The notes under the pieces were generated by a model, which was not told where the DNA came from, did not search any database, and was given only the letters and a program-made list of their open reading frames with translations. A stretch of 10,318 nucleotides of DNA, taken from the NCBI GenBank assembly GCA_002687025.1, contig NYZG01000161.1, positions 1 through 10,318 of the forward strand. Reading direction: 5' to 3'. Made by a program: the position numbers and the translations under genes. Positions 1-6,797 of this stretch are shown here, in pieces (the stretch's first letter is position 1; the number at the start of each line of letters is the position of its first letter). The DNA comes from Candidatus Poribacteria bacterium (GTDB lineage: Bacteria > Poribacteria > WGA-4E > GCA-2687025).

Positions 1-600
1 CCTTACAAGGCACAACGACAGATAGGCACGGACCTGATATCCATCTGGGATCCGTGGGCGTTCCTCAACCGACACTGGCGAAACCACCCCCTTGGCAGCG
101 AAAATCGGCCGTGGTTGATCCTTGACGTCCCGCTCGAGCGCTATTTCCGGGATTCTGGCGAGCTCGATATAGCTAGGGCGATCAGAGACCCCAATCCTGC
201 CAATTTCCTCGGGGCAGTTGCATGCCAAGCCGCCATTCCCAGGAAGACACTCGACCTCGTCAGGCGGAGGCTTGCCTCCATCGCCGAAGTCGCTGGGCCT
301 GCGCCAGGGGTCACGTCGGGCGCCATTCACGATTGGATCGATGAAGAACTCAGGAGACGTTTGTGCGGTGATGGTTCGGACGAGGCCGAAGTATGTCTTC
401 TTCTCAGCCCGAGCCTGCGCAAGTACGACTTCCCAGGCTACAAGCTGTTCGAGAACTTCGTCCGGTACCGAATCCCGCCGCGGTCGATCCTCGGCGTGGT
501 GGTCAGCGAGCGAGTCCGGCGCCAGGAGGCGCTACTGGAGGGAGCACTGTCCAGTGGGTGCGCCATGTACTTCCCTGATGGGGTTGGCGTGCGTCCCTAG
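1..600 (+). CDS. hypothetical protein, 5'-truncated by the window edge
   Basis: Frame 1 is open from the first base to a TAG at 598-600, giving 199 residues. The gene therefore starts outside the window, and the internal TTG at 115 need not be its start. I do not recognise the family. The visible part is soluble and mixed alpha/beta, with no membrane segment or signal peptide. It has an aromatic-rich start (ISIWDPWAFLNRHW) and a C-terminal block reading FVRYRIPPRSILGVVVSE, then an alanine/leucine helix and a terminal YFPDG. A strand of the type 'hydrophobic-PP-xx-I-x-G-V-V-V' followed by a helix and a short final strand occurs at the C-terminus of several ADP-ribosyltransferase-like and phage-type small proteins. 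That likeness is weak and gives no function. Seven of 23 arginine codons are AGA or AGG, more than in the genes on the right, which hints at accessory DNA. It converges on the gene at 1265-2356 across a 664-base gap. Confidence 0.6.
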   Translation, partial: PYKAQRQIGTDLISIWDPWAFLNRHWRNHPLGSENRPWLILDVPLERYFRDSGELDIARAIRDPNPANFLGAVACQAAIPRKTLDLVRRRLASIAEVAGPAPGVTSGAIHDWIDEELRRRLCGDGSDEAEVCLLLSPSLRKYDFPGYKLFENFVRYRIPPRSILGVVVSERVRRQEALLEGALSSGCAMYFPDGVGVRP

Positions 601-1264
601 TGCACGCGGTGTCCACGGTCGAGGCGTATGACCCGGCCGAGGATGCGAGACTCCCGAGGGCCGACTTCCCCACGTTGCTGATCTACGCCGCGGCGACAAC
701 AACCAACTCGACCATGTGTGTCGTGGCGGATACGCCGTCGGCCACCAGGTCACGACCGTCTGGTCGTGGGATACCGCTACGGTGAGCGTAACGCCTGGTG
801 GGGGAGGGCTCACTTCCTGGGGAGCGCGGCGAAACGGTGGCGCGCAGCGGTAGGCTCTGGCAAGCCGGCCAGGTATCACGGCCGTAGTGTCGCCTTCTGC
901 AGGAAAGCGCGACACGCACCTGCCCGCCCCTTCCAAAGCCAATATTCACGGGCATCTGGATGCCCATATCTCGAACAAGACACGATCCCAAGAGCGTCTG
1001 GTTCGCAGCACGCCCATTCGCATCGGGCGTTCCAAGCCGGGATGCATGGCCGGCGGGGCGGATGCACACGTGACGGGAATCAGGCCGCAAGGATGAGGTC
1101 GAGAGGCCCTCAGAGGTCCATCGGCCGGGCACATCGACCCGACGGCGTGGGACGCGCTAACCTGAATTCGGTACGGCGGGGAAGGGATCCAACAGGGCAA
1201 CGACGAGGGATCTTCGGAGGGGTCAGACGCTGAGCACGTAGTCCGACAGGATGTTGGGCCGGTA
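601..1264. other. 664-base region with no convincing gene
   Basis: This lies between the convergent genes ending at 600 (+) and 1265 (-). Open frames occur on both strands (for example 718-1233 + and 683-1132 -), but their translations are rich in Arg, Pro, Ser and Gly, overlap one another and match no fold I know. A short frame from a GTG at 600 overlaps the preceding stop and runs to 785, but has no clear Shine-Dalgarno and no recognisable content. A perfect 7-base inverted repeat with a 4-base loop sits at 751-768 (CACGACC/GGTCGTG); no T-run follows it on either side. No tRNA T-loop signature, CRISPR-like repeat or insertion-sequence end was seen. Confidence 0.5.
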
Positions 1265-2356
1265 TCAGACGATCAGGTATGCGCGGTCTATCAACGACTG
1301 GATGGATGCCTGCACACATGCCATGAAGTCAGGATCCGCGTCATCTAGGATGATCCTGTCCTCGGAATCATCACTCATGCCGGGTTCATGGCGTTGCTGC
1401 ATATACAGAGAATCCCCGAACTTGCCCCAATGCGGCTGATCCGGGCGCTCGTGCAGGACATAGACCTGCAGCCGCCCGCCCTGCATCAGATCACGCACCT
1501 GATCCACATGCCAGCCGGTGAAGTCTGGGAACCCCCATACTTCATCCCTGCGCCTTCCAAACATGAACATCTCGGCGAGGAATTCTTCTTGCGTGAGCTG
1601 CCGGTCGTTTCTTCCAGAGCCCAGATCCTCCCCGTCGGGGATGAATCCGACGATCGCGACAGGGCGGGCCGCAGCCGGCCGCGCGCGTATTGCGTCCACG
1701 TACGCATGGTCGCGCAGCTTGGTGAACTCACCTGTGGTCTCCACGATCTGTGTGTCTGCCGGTAGCGCCGCCATACGCTCTACAAGCGCACAAACGACAT
1801 CCCTAGGACTCGCCAAGACGCCATCTGCGTTGGAGGCAAGCCCCGCGATCGTACTCTGGATGCGGCCAGAACGTGCCTTCAGGATGCGAATCAGGGGGTG
1901 CCGCCTACGGGCCAAGTCCCGCAACGAGAAGCCACGGGTCGGACGGGAGCGCTCATGCCCGGACGGGGCCATCCAGTATGGCAGACAAGCGAAGATCCGC
2001 CCACGGTGTATCCGTGTGACAAGAGACCACCCCAACCGATATGCCAGCCACACACCAACCACCGTAACCACCGTGCCGACAGCCAGCAACCCGAAACTGA
2101 CGTATGGTGACAGGGCCGCCGCAAGAGGGAGCGAAAGAACAGCGACCCCTACCCGTAGCCCAGTGACAAGTATCGTAAACGCGAGAACTGTGGACTTCAC
2201 ACGCGCCACGTGGCGGCGCGCACCCTCGGACGTGTGGATCCCCGGACGAGCGTCGCCGCCCTTGGCCGCGTTCCTCCGGGTCTTCCAGGCCTCTGCTGAC
2301 ATAGCATCAGCCAATTCATCAAGGGCGGCTCGCGGCGGGAATGACCACGGGTTCAT
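1265..2356 (-). CDS. two-pass membrane protein of unknown function with a C-terminal cytosolic domain
   Basis: It has 363 residues from ATG at 2354-2356. The frame is open further upstream to 2512, but the extra 52 residues look non-coding, and a GAGAG lies about 9 bases before this ATG. Residues 1-55 are charged and soluble. Two hydrophobic helices follow at about 56-82 and 86-110, then a basic stretch (112-162) and a soluble C-terminal domain from about 165 to the end. The C-terminal domain alternates strands (RPVAIVGFIP; GRLQVYVLHE) and helices and ends GDSLYMQQRHEP, an acidic loop, IILDDADPDF and a last amphipathic helix. The order 'display strand - HxPG - I-I-x-D - helix' recalls the tail of PLD-fold sensor domains that lack the catalytic HKD motif. 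I see no HxK(x4)D, so an enzyme role is not supported. Codons use more A/T at the third position than the genes on the right. Function unknown. Confidence 0.72.
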   Translation of the reverse strand: MNPWSFPPRAALDELADAMSAEAWKTRRNAAKGGDARPGIHTSEGARRHVARVKSTVLAFTILVTGLRVGVAVLSLPLAAALSPYVSFGLLAVGTVVTVVGVWLAYRLGWSLVTRIHRGRIFACLPYWMAPSGHERSRPTRGFSLRDLARRRHPLIRILKARSGRIQSTIAGLASNADGVLASPRDVVCALVERMAALPADTQIVETTGEFTKLRDHAYVDAIRARPAAARPVAIVGFIPDGEDLGSGRNDRQLTQEEFLAEMFMFGRRRDEVWGFPDFTGWHVDQVRDLMQGGRLQVYVLHERPDQPHWGKFGDSLYMQQRHEPGMSDDSEDRIILDDADPDFMACVQASIQSLIDRAYLIV

Positions 2357-2421
2357 TCGGTTACTCTCTGTCCCGGCCAGCCTGTAGCGGAGGGCAACGG
2401 TGTCTTGGCTGCTTCTTGCAT

Positions 2422-2427
2422 ATTGTA
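2422..2427 (-). promoter_or_regulatory. candidate -10 box for the gene at 1265-2356
   Basis: Read on the minus strand this is TACAAT preceded by T (TTACAAT), a close match to the sigma-70 -10 consensus. It would give a leader of about 55-60 bases before the ATG at 2356. No good -35 hexamer sits 16-18 bases upstream; the nearest T-rich hexamer, TTTCTG, is about 20 away. This is a candidate only. Confidence 0.3.
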
Positions 2428-2428
2428 A

Positions 2429-2519
2429 CGGCGAGAGTTGGGCTCCGCAGAAACCGACAGGCAATTGGGCAGGACTAAGAATGCAACGCGGCGAGCCGGG
2501 ACAGCCGCCCAACTCGCCG
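2429..2519. repeat. imperfect long inverted repeat in the gap between the two minus-strand genes
   Basis: The left arm at 2429-2443 (CGGCGAGAGTTGGGC) is complementary to 2507-2519 (GCCCAACTCGCCG) except for a 2-base bulge. A second perfect 10-base inverted pair links 2368-2377 (CTGTCCCGGC) with 2495-2504 (GCCGGGACAG). Both share sequence with the compact hairpin at 2486-2522, so the folds are mutually exclusive. The 190-base gap is therefore unusually rich in alternative pairings. Role unknown. Confidence 0.45.
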
Positions 2520-2522
2520 CGT
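2486..2522 (-). terminator. terminator-like hairpin downstream of the DUF1080 gene
   Basis: A perfect 10-base inverted repeat, ACGCGGCGAG (2486-2495) and CTCGCCGCGT (2513-2522), encloses a 17-base loop. It begins 24 bases past the stop of the minus-strand gene 2547-3269. The bases after it on that strand (TGCATTCTTAG) are only moderately T-rich, so it is a weak intrinsic terminator or a transcript-end stabiliser. Confidence 0.45.
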
Positions 2523-2546
2523 GTGAACCGTATGCAGTGTCGGCGC

Positions 2547-3269
2547 CTACGTATGGTCGCTCGCGGGCAGCGGACGCATCCAGATGTTCCGGAAGCGGAC
2601 GAGGTCGCCGTGGTCTTGCAGCTTCAGCGGCCCCGCGGCGGGGTGGTCCGAGCTGTACGACGACACGGAGCGGTGACCCGTCGGCCCGTCGGACGCCTGC
2701 GCGTGCTGCGCGAGGACGCCGTTATGCAGCACCGTCAGGCACGCCGGGCTGACGAGCGTGTCGCCGTCGAACCGCGGCGCGATGAAGATGATGTCGTACG
2801 TCTGCCACTCGCCCGGCTTGCGGCTGGCGTTCACCAACGTCGGATGCTGACCGTAGATGCTGCCCGCGCCACCGTCGGCGTAGGTCGGGTTGTCGTAGCT
2901 GTCCAGCACCTGGATCTCGTACAGCCCCATCAGGAAGACGCCGCTGTTGCCCCGGCCCTGGCTGTCGCCCTTCACCACCTCCGGCGAGCGGAACTCGAGG
3001 TGGAGCTGGCAGTCGCCGAACTGCTCGACCGTCTCGATATCGCCCGACCGGGTGGCTTCCATATACCCGTCTTCGACCTTCCACGCGGCGGCGCCGTCGC
3101 GGCCCTTCCACTTGGACAAGTCCGTGCCGTCGAAGAGGACGACGGCGTCCGACGGGGCTCCGGCGTCGGTTCCGGGCGTCACGACGCGTGGCTCAGGCCG
3201 ACTTCCGTCGTGCACGAGCCATTCCTGATTGGGTAGTTGTGGCGTGTCGTCGTAGCCAACGTTGGCCAT
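2547..3269 (-). CDS. DUF1080 / 3-keto-disaccharide hydrolase family protein
   Basis: It has 240 residues from ATG at 3267-3269, fixed by TAGGAG seven bases upstream. It belongs to PF06439, a concanavalin-like beta-sandwich fold now called 3-keto-disaccharide hydrolase; characterised members cleave 3-keto-glycosides during oxidative disaccharide breakdown. Family marks are all present: VVLFDGTDLSKWKG at 43-56, AWKVEDGYMEA at 62-72, an EF-G-D-x-QLHLEFR strand near 82-94, GRGNSGVFLMGLYEIQVLDS at 106-124, and the GEWQTYDIIFIAPRFDG strand at 153-169. It ends with the usual VRFRNIWMRPL strand (224-234). The N-terminal leader (DTPQLPNQEWLVHDGSRP) is typical of planctomycete-type members. There is no signal peptide, so it probably works in the cytoplasm, or it leaves the cell by an unseen route. 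It is divergent from the PSCyt2/PSD1 gene, with 236 bases between the starts. The exact substrate cannot be read from sequence. Confidence 0.9.
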   Translation of the reverse strand: MANVGYDDTPQLPNQEWLVHDGSRPEPRVVTPGTDAGAPSDAVVLFDGTDLSKWKGRDGAAAWKVEDGYMEATRSGDIETVEQFGDCQLHLEFRSPEVVKGDSQGRGNSGVFLMGLYEIQVLDSYDNPTYADGGAGSIYGQHPTLVNASRKPGEWQTYDIIFIAPRFDGDTLVSPACLTVLHNGVLAQHAQASDGPTGHRSVSSYSSDHPAAGPLKLQDHGDLVRFRNIWMRPLPASDHT

Positions 3270-3276
3270 CGAGTTG

Positions 3277-3282
3277 CTCCTA
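3277..3282 (-). promoter_or_regulatory. Shine-Dalgarno of the DUF1080 gene
   Basis: On the minus strand this reads TAGGAG, seven bases before the ATG at 3269. It decides the start, because the open frame continues 17 codons further upstream to 3320. Confidence 0.7.
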
Positions 3283-3311
3283 AGGTCAGGCCGTGTGGGC
3301 CGTGTCGTCTG

Positions 3312-3339
3312 TTGCCGCATGGCGAGTCAGTGATAGCAT
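3312..3339 (+). promoter_or_regulatory. weak candidate promoter in the divergent gap, facing the PSCyt2/PSD1 gene
   Basis: TTGCCG at 3312-3317 and TAGCAT at 3334-3339 are separated by 16 bases; each matches 4 of 6 sigma-70 consensus bases. It would leave a leader of about 160 bases before the chosen ATG at 3506. Weak, and could be chance in this GC-rich gap. Confidence 0.2.
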
Positions 3340-3505
3340 AGGGACGGGCGGCCCAACAAGACTGGGGCCGCGACGTCGGCGCGGGGGAACCGGCGACCGT
3401 TCCAGGGCTGCCGGAGGGCGCGGGCGAAATGAACCCGTTCTTGGCGGACGCGTTATGGACGCCGTCGGGTCGCGATCGGGTCGTAACAGGGATAAGCAGG
3501 CGCAC

Positions 3506-5935
3506 ATGTTGAGCATTCCACGCGCGTTGTGGCTCTCCGCCGTCATCCTCAGCCTGGCGATATGCACTCCAGTTCTGGCAGCGGATTCCATGTCCGCTGA
3601 CGGCGAGTCGGAGTCCGTACTGGAGCGGCTGCCCAAGCTACCCAAGATCGCGAGGAAAGACCTCCCCTCCACGATCGTAGGCATCATCGAGAAGGTGGAA
3701 GCCGCGCCCGCCGCGATGCGCGCCGACTACCTCAAGCTGCTCGCAAGCGCCGGGAAACCGGGCGTTTCGGGACTCGTCCACATGCTCGCCTCGAAGGACG
3801 CGAACCTGCGTTGGGAGTCCGTCTCCGCCCTCGCACGGACGAAGGGATCGCCCGTCGCCGTGGACGCTATCCGCGCGACGCTACGCGACGACAACTGGGG
3901 AGTGCGCAGCGAAGCCGCCCTGGCCCTCGGGAGAGCCGGAGAACAGGCCGATAAGTCCATCCTGCGCGAGGTCGCCGTCTCCGACGATTCCGACGCCGTC
4001 CGCAAAGCCGCCCTGCGCGGACTGGAGAAGCTCCAGCACCGCGCCGTGACCGGCAAGGAGCCCAAGAACGCCCTCGAAGCGTCGACTGACACGCGACCGA
4101 CGGCGCTCCCCAACCCGGGACCGGCCGGCGGGCAGATGCTCGTCGACCCGCTAACTCCCGACGCTACGACGGCTCCCGTCGATCCGTCCGCCGGAGCCGC
4201 CATGGGCGCCGCCATGGCGCCCTCCGCCGACGTGAATACCGGCACGACGACCGAGGACGCGGGCAAGCCCGTCGAGATCGTGAAGCCGGGCGGCGGAGCG
4301 ATGAACAGCATGCGGCCGGCTAGACGACGTGACCCGATCGCGATGCCGGCCGAAGTCGCCCTCCTCCCGCTGACGCCGGGAATGGGCATGTCTCAGGGCG
4401 CGGCGCGAACGGGCGAACCCGTGACCGACGAGGCGGTGAAGACAGCGGCCCGCAGGATCGACGAGTTCGTGAATACCAAGGCACAGGCCGTCGGTCTCGA
4501 GATATCGCCACGCGCGCGGGCCGGCGCGTTCCTCAGACGGACGTGGCTTGATCTCACGGGAGTAATTCCGCCCTCGACGGTGGCGGCCGAGTTTACGCTC
4601 GCCGGCGGCGGGGCCGACAGGTCGCAAGTGATCGACGACCTCGTCGGGTCGGAGGAGTACCTCGACCATTGGGCCGATGTATGGACCGTCTGGCTCGCCG
4701 GACGCTTCGACTCGAACAACAACGACATCATGCTGCTGCGCGCCTGGTTCCGCGACCAACTCGGCAAGAAGACCCCATACGACGAGATGGTCCGCGAACT
4801 GCTCACCACGGCAGGGCCGACGCATCAGGTAGGCTCGGCGCAGTACATGATGCGATACGATCTGGACCCCGAAGAGCTCACCGCGCGCACGTCGCGCACG
4901 TTCCTGGGTCTCCCGATGCAGTGCGCGCAGTGCCACGACCATAAGTCCGAGCCCTGGACCCAGGAGGACTTCTACGGTGTCGTCGCCTTCTTCAACAGCA
5001 TCGAGCGCGAGCAGATATACGAGGACGTCGAGCGGAACGGGCGCACGGAGAAGCGCTACATCGGCTCCTATCTGAGAGACCGTGAGATACGGCAGGCGAA
5101 CGTGCCGGATACCGACGTCAGCGTCGAGCCGGCGTTCCTGGACAAGGCGCCCTTCAGCGCCTCGGCCGCCAGGTCCGCCCGCATGAGCTACGCCGACTGG
5201 ATGACCGACCCGTCGAACCCGTACTTCGCCAAAGCCACCGTCAACCGCATCTGGTCGTACTTCACTGGGGCGGGCATCGTCGATCCGATCGACTGGTTCG
5301 GCGTCAACACGCGGGCGACGCATCCGGCGCTGCTGGAGTGGCTCGCCGAGGACTTCGTCGCGCACGGTTACGACCTGCGCTATCTCGCGCGCAGCATCCT
5401 GAACACCGAGATGTACCAGCGATCCGCCAAGACCACAGACCGCAACCAGAACGACACGCAGTATCTGACGCACGCGCGCATCCGGCCGCTGACCGCGGAG
5501 CAACTGTTCTATTCCCTGCTCGAGGCGACGAACATCGAAAGCCGCAAACGGCGCCGCCAGGAGAACGTCGAGGCGATGAAGCGGGACTACCTGCGGCGCT
5601 TCCGCTTCGTGTTCGGCAACGACGAGATGGAAGAGGACGAGATCAACAAAGCCACCATCTCACAGGCGCTGATGCTGCTCAACGGAGCCATCGTGAACGA
5701 CGGCAGCATCGCCAAGGACGGCACCCGACTGGACCGCATCCTCCGCACCCGGACGGACGCGCAACGTCGGATCGACGCGATCTTCCTGGCCATCCTCTCG
5801 CGGAAACCGACCGGCGAGGAGCGCAGCTACTTCCGCACGTATCTGCAAGGCAGCGGATACCGGGACAAGAACAAGGCGTTCGAGGATCTGTACTGGAGCC
5901 TGCTAAACTCCGCGGAGTTCGCCAGCAACCACTAG
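3506..5935 (+). CDS. exported HEAT-repeat protein with PSCyt2 (DUF1549) and PSD1 (DUF1553) domains
   Basis: It has 809 residues from ATG at 3506. The frame is open back to 3293; ATG 3455 is an alternative, but the later start gives a compact signal peptide (ALWLSAVILSLAICTPVLA, cleavage near 25-26), so the protein is exported. Residues 50-180 are helical HEAT-like repeats (NLRWESVSALA; NWGVRSEAALALGRAG; DAVRKAALRGLEKL). A Pro/Ala/Thr-rich linker spans about 185-300. PSCyt2/DUF1549 follows at about 305-500, with FLRRTWLDLTGVIPP (342-356) and CAQCHDHKSEPWTQEDFY (473-490), a CxxCH that could bind haem c. PSD1/DUF1553 spans about 555-809, with NPYFAKATVNRIWSYFTGAGIV and the terminal YWSLLNSAEFASNH. 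These proteins are hallmark families of planctomycetes and relatives, with no settled function; proposed roles are surface redox or polymer breakdown. The usual DUF1501 partner is absent downstream. A hairpin follows 32 bases after the stop. Confidence 0.92.
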   Translation: MLSIPRALWLSAVILSLAICTPVLAADSMSADGESESVLERLPKLPKIARKDLPSTIVGIIEKVEAAPAAMRADYLKLLASAGKPGVSGLVHMLASKDANLRWESVSALARTKGSPVAVDAIRATLRDDNWGVRSEAALALGRAGEQADKSILREVAVSDDSDAVRKAALRGLEKLQHRAVTGKEPKNALEASTDTRPTALPNPGPAGGQMLVDPLTPDATTAPVDPSAGAAMGAAMAPSADVNTGTTTEDAGKPVEIVKPGGGAMNSMRPARRRDPIAMPAEVALLPLTPGMGMSQGAARTGEPVTDEAVKTAARRIDEFVNTKAQAVGLEISPRARAGAFLRRTWLDLTGVIPPSTVAAEFTLAGGGADRSQVIDDLVGSEEYLDHWADVWTVWLAGRFDSNNNDIMLLRAWFRDQLGKKTPYDEMVRELLTTAGPTHQVGSAQYMMRYDLDPEELTARTSRTFLGLPMQCAQCHDHKSEPWTQEDFYGVVAFFNSIEREQIYEDVERNGRTEKRYIGSYLRDREIRQANVPDTDVSVEPAFLDKAPFSASAARSARMSYADWMTDPSNPYFAKATVNRIWSYFTGAGIVDPIDWFGVNTRATHPALLEWLAEDFVAHGYDLRYLARSILNTEMYQRSAKTTDRNQNDTQYLTHARIRPLTAEQLFYSLLEATNIESRKRRRQENVEAMKRDYLRRFRFVFGNDEMEEDEINKATISQALMLLNGAIVNDGSIAKDGTRLDRILRTRTDAQRRIDAIFLAILSRKPTGEERSYFRTYLQGSGYRDKNKAFEDLYWSLLNSAEFASNH

Positions 5936-5967
5936 CGAGGCATCCTCCAGCTGCGTTCCTCCCCCGA

Positions 5968-5996
5968 ACCCCACGCTAGCACTATAGCCGTGGGGT
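5968..5996 (+). terminator. hairpin downstream of the PSCyt2/PSD1 gene
   Basis: ACCCCACG (5968-5975) pairs perfectly with CGTGGGGT (5989-5996). The inner CTA/TAG (5976-5978 with 5985-5987) extends the stem across a one-base bulge, leaving a 6-base loop. It lies 32 bases after the TAG at 5935. No T-run follows on either strand, so it is a terminator-like structure rather than a classical intrinsic terminator. It could also serve transcripts from the opposite strand. Confidence 0.45.
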
Positions 5997-6093
5997 CACT
6001 CGCGCTTGCCGATGGGGTACACGAGTTGCCCGGCGCCTATGTGGTACGGGTCGGCCAAGCTGTCGCAAGGCATGCCGCAGCCGATCTGCGCTG

Positions 6094-6375
6094 TCATCGA
6101 GAGTTGGGGTCCACCGCCTCGGCGTAAACCGTCTCGAATTCCTTGGCGACGCTCTCCCAAGAATAGCGGGACCGCACGTGCCGACGCGCCTGAGCGCCCA
6201 TCCTCAAGCGACGGCCCGGGTGTGCGACCAGATCGTTGATCGCGCAGGCAATCGCCTCTTCGTCACGCGGAGGCGCCAGCACGCGGGCGGATTCGGGAAC
6301 GAGGGATTCGTCGACAGCGTCTACTCGCGTCGCGACGACCGTCTTGCAGGCGAGAAGAGACGACTCAAGGAAACG
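6094..6375 (-). pseudogene. C-terminal remnant of a GT4-family glycosyltransferase
   Basis: The minus frame ending in TGA at 6094-6096 carries about 93 codons that read as the end of a GT-B glycosyltransferase of family 4 (group 1). FLESSLLACKTVVATRVDAVDE corresponds to the usual 'LEAMACGKPVVAT-R-x-GG-x-x-E' donor-site segment. It is followed by SARVLAPPRDEEAIACAI and the closing helices RRHVRSRYSWESVAKEFETV. Only the second Glu of the EX7E motif is present. Upstream of about 6375 the frame stays open but becomes antisense to an unrelated membrane-protein fragment, so the acceptor domain, half of the donor domain and the real start are missing. It cannot work as a transferase. A complete member is usually 350-420 residues. 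Confidence 0.7.
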
Positions 6376-6731
6376 CCACTGTTCTCGTTGCGAAGGGTGG
6401 GTCTGTTTCTCGAACGGTGGGCCACCGGCTTCGGGTACCGGATGCGGCTCGCCTTCGGCTGGGCGCTGCTGCTCTTGCTCGCCGGCTGGGTCGTCTTTCA
6501 GTGCACAGGGCAAGCGATCGGTCAGGCCCTCTCGCAGGATCTCGTGCACCCCGCCGAATACAGCCTGGACCTACTCCTCCCGCTGGTGAAGCTCCGTGAC
6601 GCCCACTACACGAAGATCGACCTGCGGGGACCGGCGCGCTGGTACTTCCACGGGCATCAACTGGCGGGTACGTCCTCGGTTACTTCCTCGTCGCGGGTCT
6701 CGCGCAGTTCGTCCGCCGGTCGAGGCCGTGA
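6376..6731 (+). pseudogene. C-terminal remnant of an ion-channel-like membrane protein, frameshifted
   Basis: From about 6391 frame 1 reads RRVGLFLERWATGFGYRMR, then a transmembrane helix (LAFGWALLLLLAGWVVF), a YSLDLLLPLVKL segment and PARWYFHGHQLAG. At 6664-6668 (GCGGG) the similarity jumps by one base to the frame starting TAC at 6669. That frame gives YVLGYFLVAGLAQFVRRSRP and stops at TGA 6729-6731. One G added there would restore a single frame. The arrangement 'helix - short pore-like loop - helix - RR end' is that of membrane proteins often found fused to pentapeptide repeats or annotated as potassium-channel-like. The N-terminal part is missing, as the sequence left of about 6375 is antisense to the glycosyltransferase remnant. 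It is a truncated and frameshifted relic. Family naming is by pattern memory and only moderately sure. Confidence 0.55.
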
Positions 6732-6768
6732 CGCTCCGTCGGGTCGGGCGCGACAGGGCTGCCGTCGG

Positions 6769-6797
6769 TTGCGCGCCCTCCTTCGCCGCTCTATAAA
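6769..6797 (+). promoter_or_regulatory. candidate sigma-70 promoter for the 6847-7587 gene pair
   Basis: TATAAA at 6792-6797 is preceded by TTGCGC at 6769-6774 with an ideal 17-base spacer. The -35 matches three bases and the -10 five. Transcription would start near 6804 and give a leader of about 43 bases before the ATG at 6847. It lies just past the end of the channel-like remnant. Confidence 0.5.

Noticed and set aside
587..607. GCGTGC/GCACGC inverted repeat over the stop codon at 600
   Set aside because: It is only 6 pairs with a 9-base loop, partly inside the coding region; too weak to call a terminator.
751..768. CACGACC/GGTCGTG hairpin as a terminator or small RNA
   Set aside because: The 7-base stem has no T-run, lies 150 bases past the nearest gene end, and such stems are expected by chance in GC-rich DNA.
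1518..2387. 289-codon plus-strand frame opposite the membrane protein
   Set aside because: Its translation is Ser/Arg/Pro-rich without domains. The opposite strand has two clean transmembrane helices, a ribosome site and a better amino-acid balance.
2400..3236. 278-codon plus-strand frame opposite DUF1080
   Set aside because: The minus strand shows every DUF1080 motif; the plus frame is an antisense shadow rich in Arg and Val.
4151..5503. 450-codon minus-strand frame opposite the PSCyt2/PSD1 gene
   Set aside because: It is a shadow of a GC-rich coding strand. The plus strand carries unmistakable DUF1549/DUF1553 motifs across the same interval.
5996..6097. A 33-codon minus-strand frame whose ATG overlaps the glycosyltransferase stop (ATGA)
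   Set aside because: The overlap is typical of coupled genes, but the frame is very short, follows a pseudogene, resembles no family, and its stop runs into the hairpin arm. Chance is the simpler explanation.
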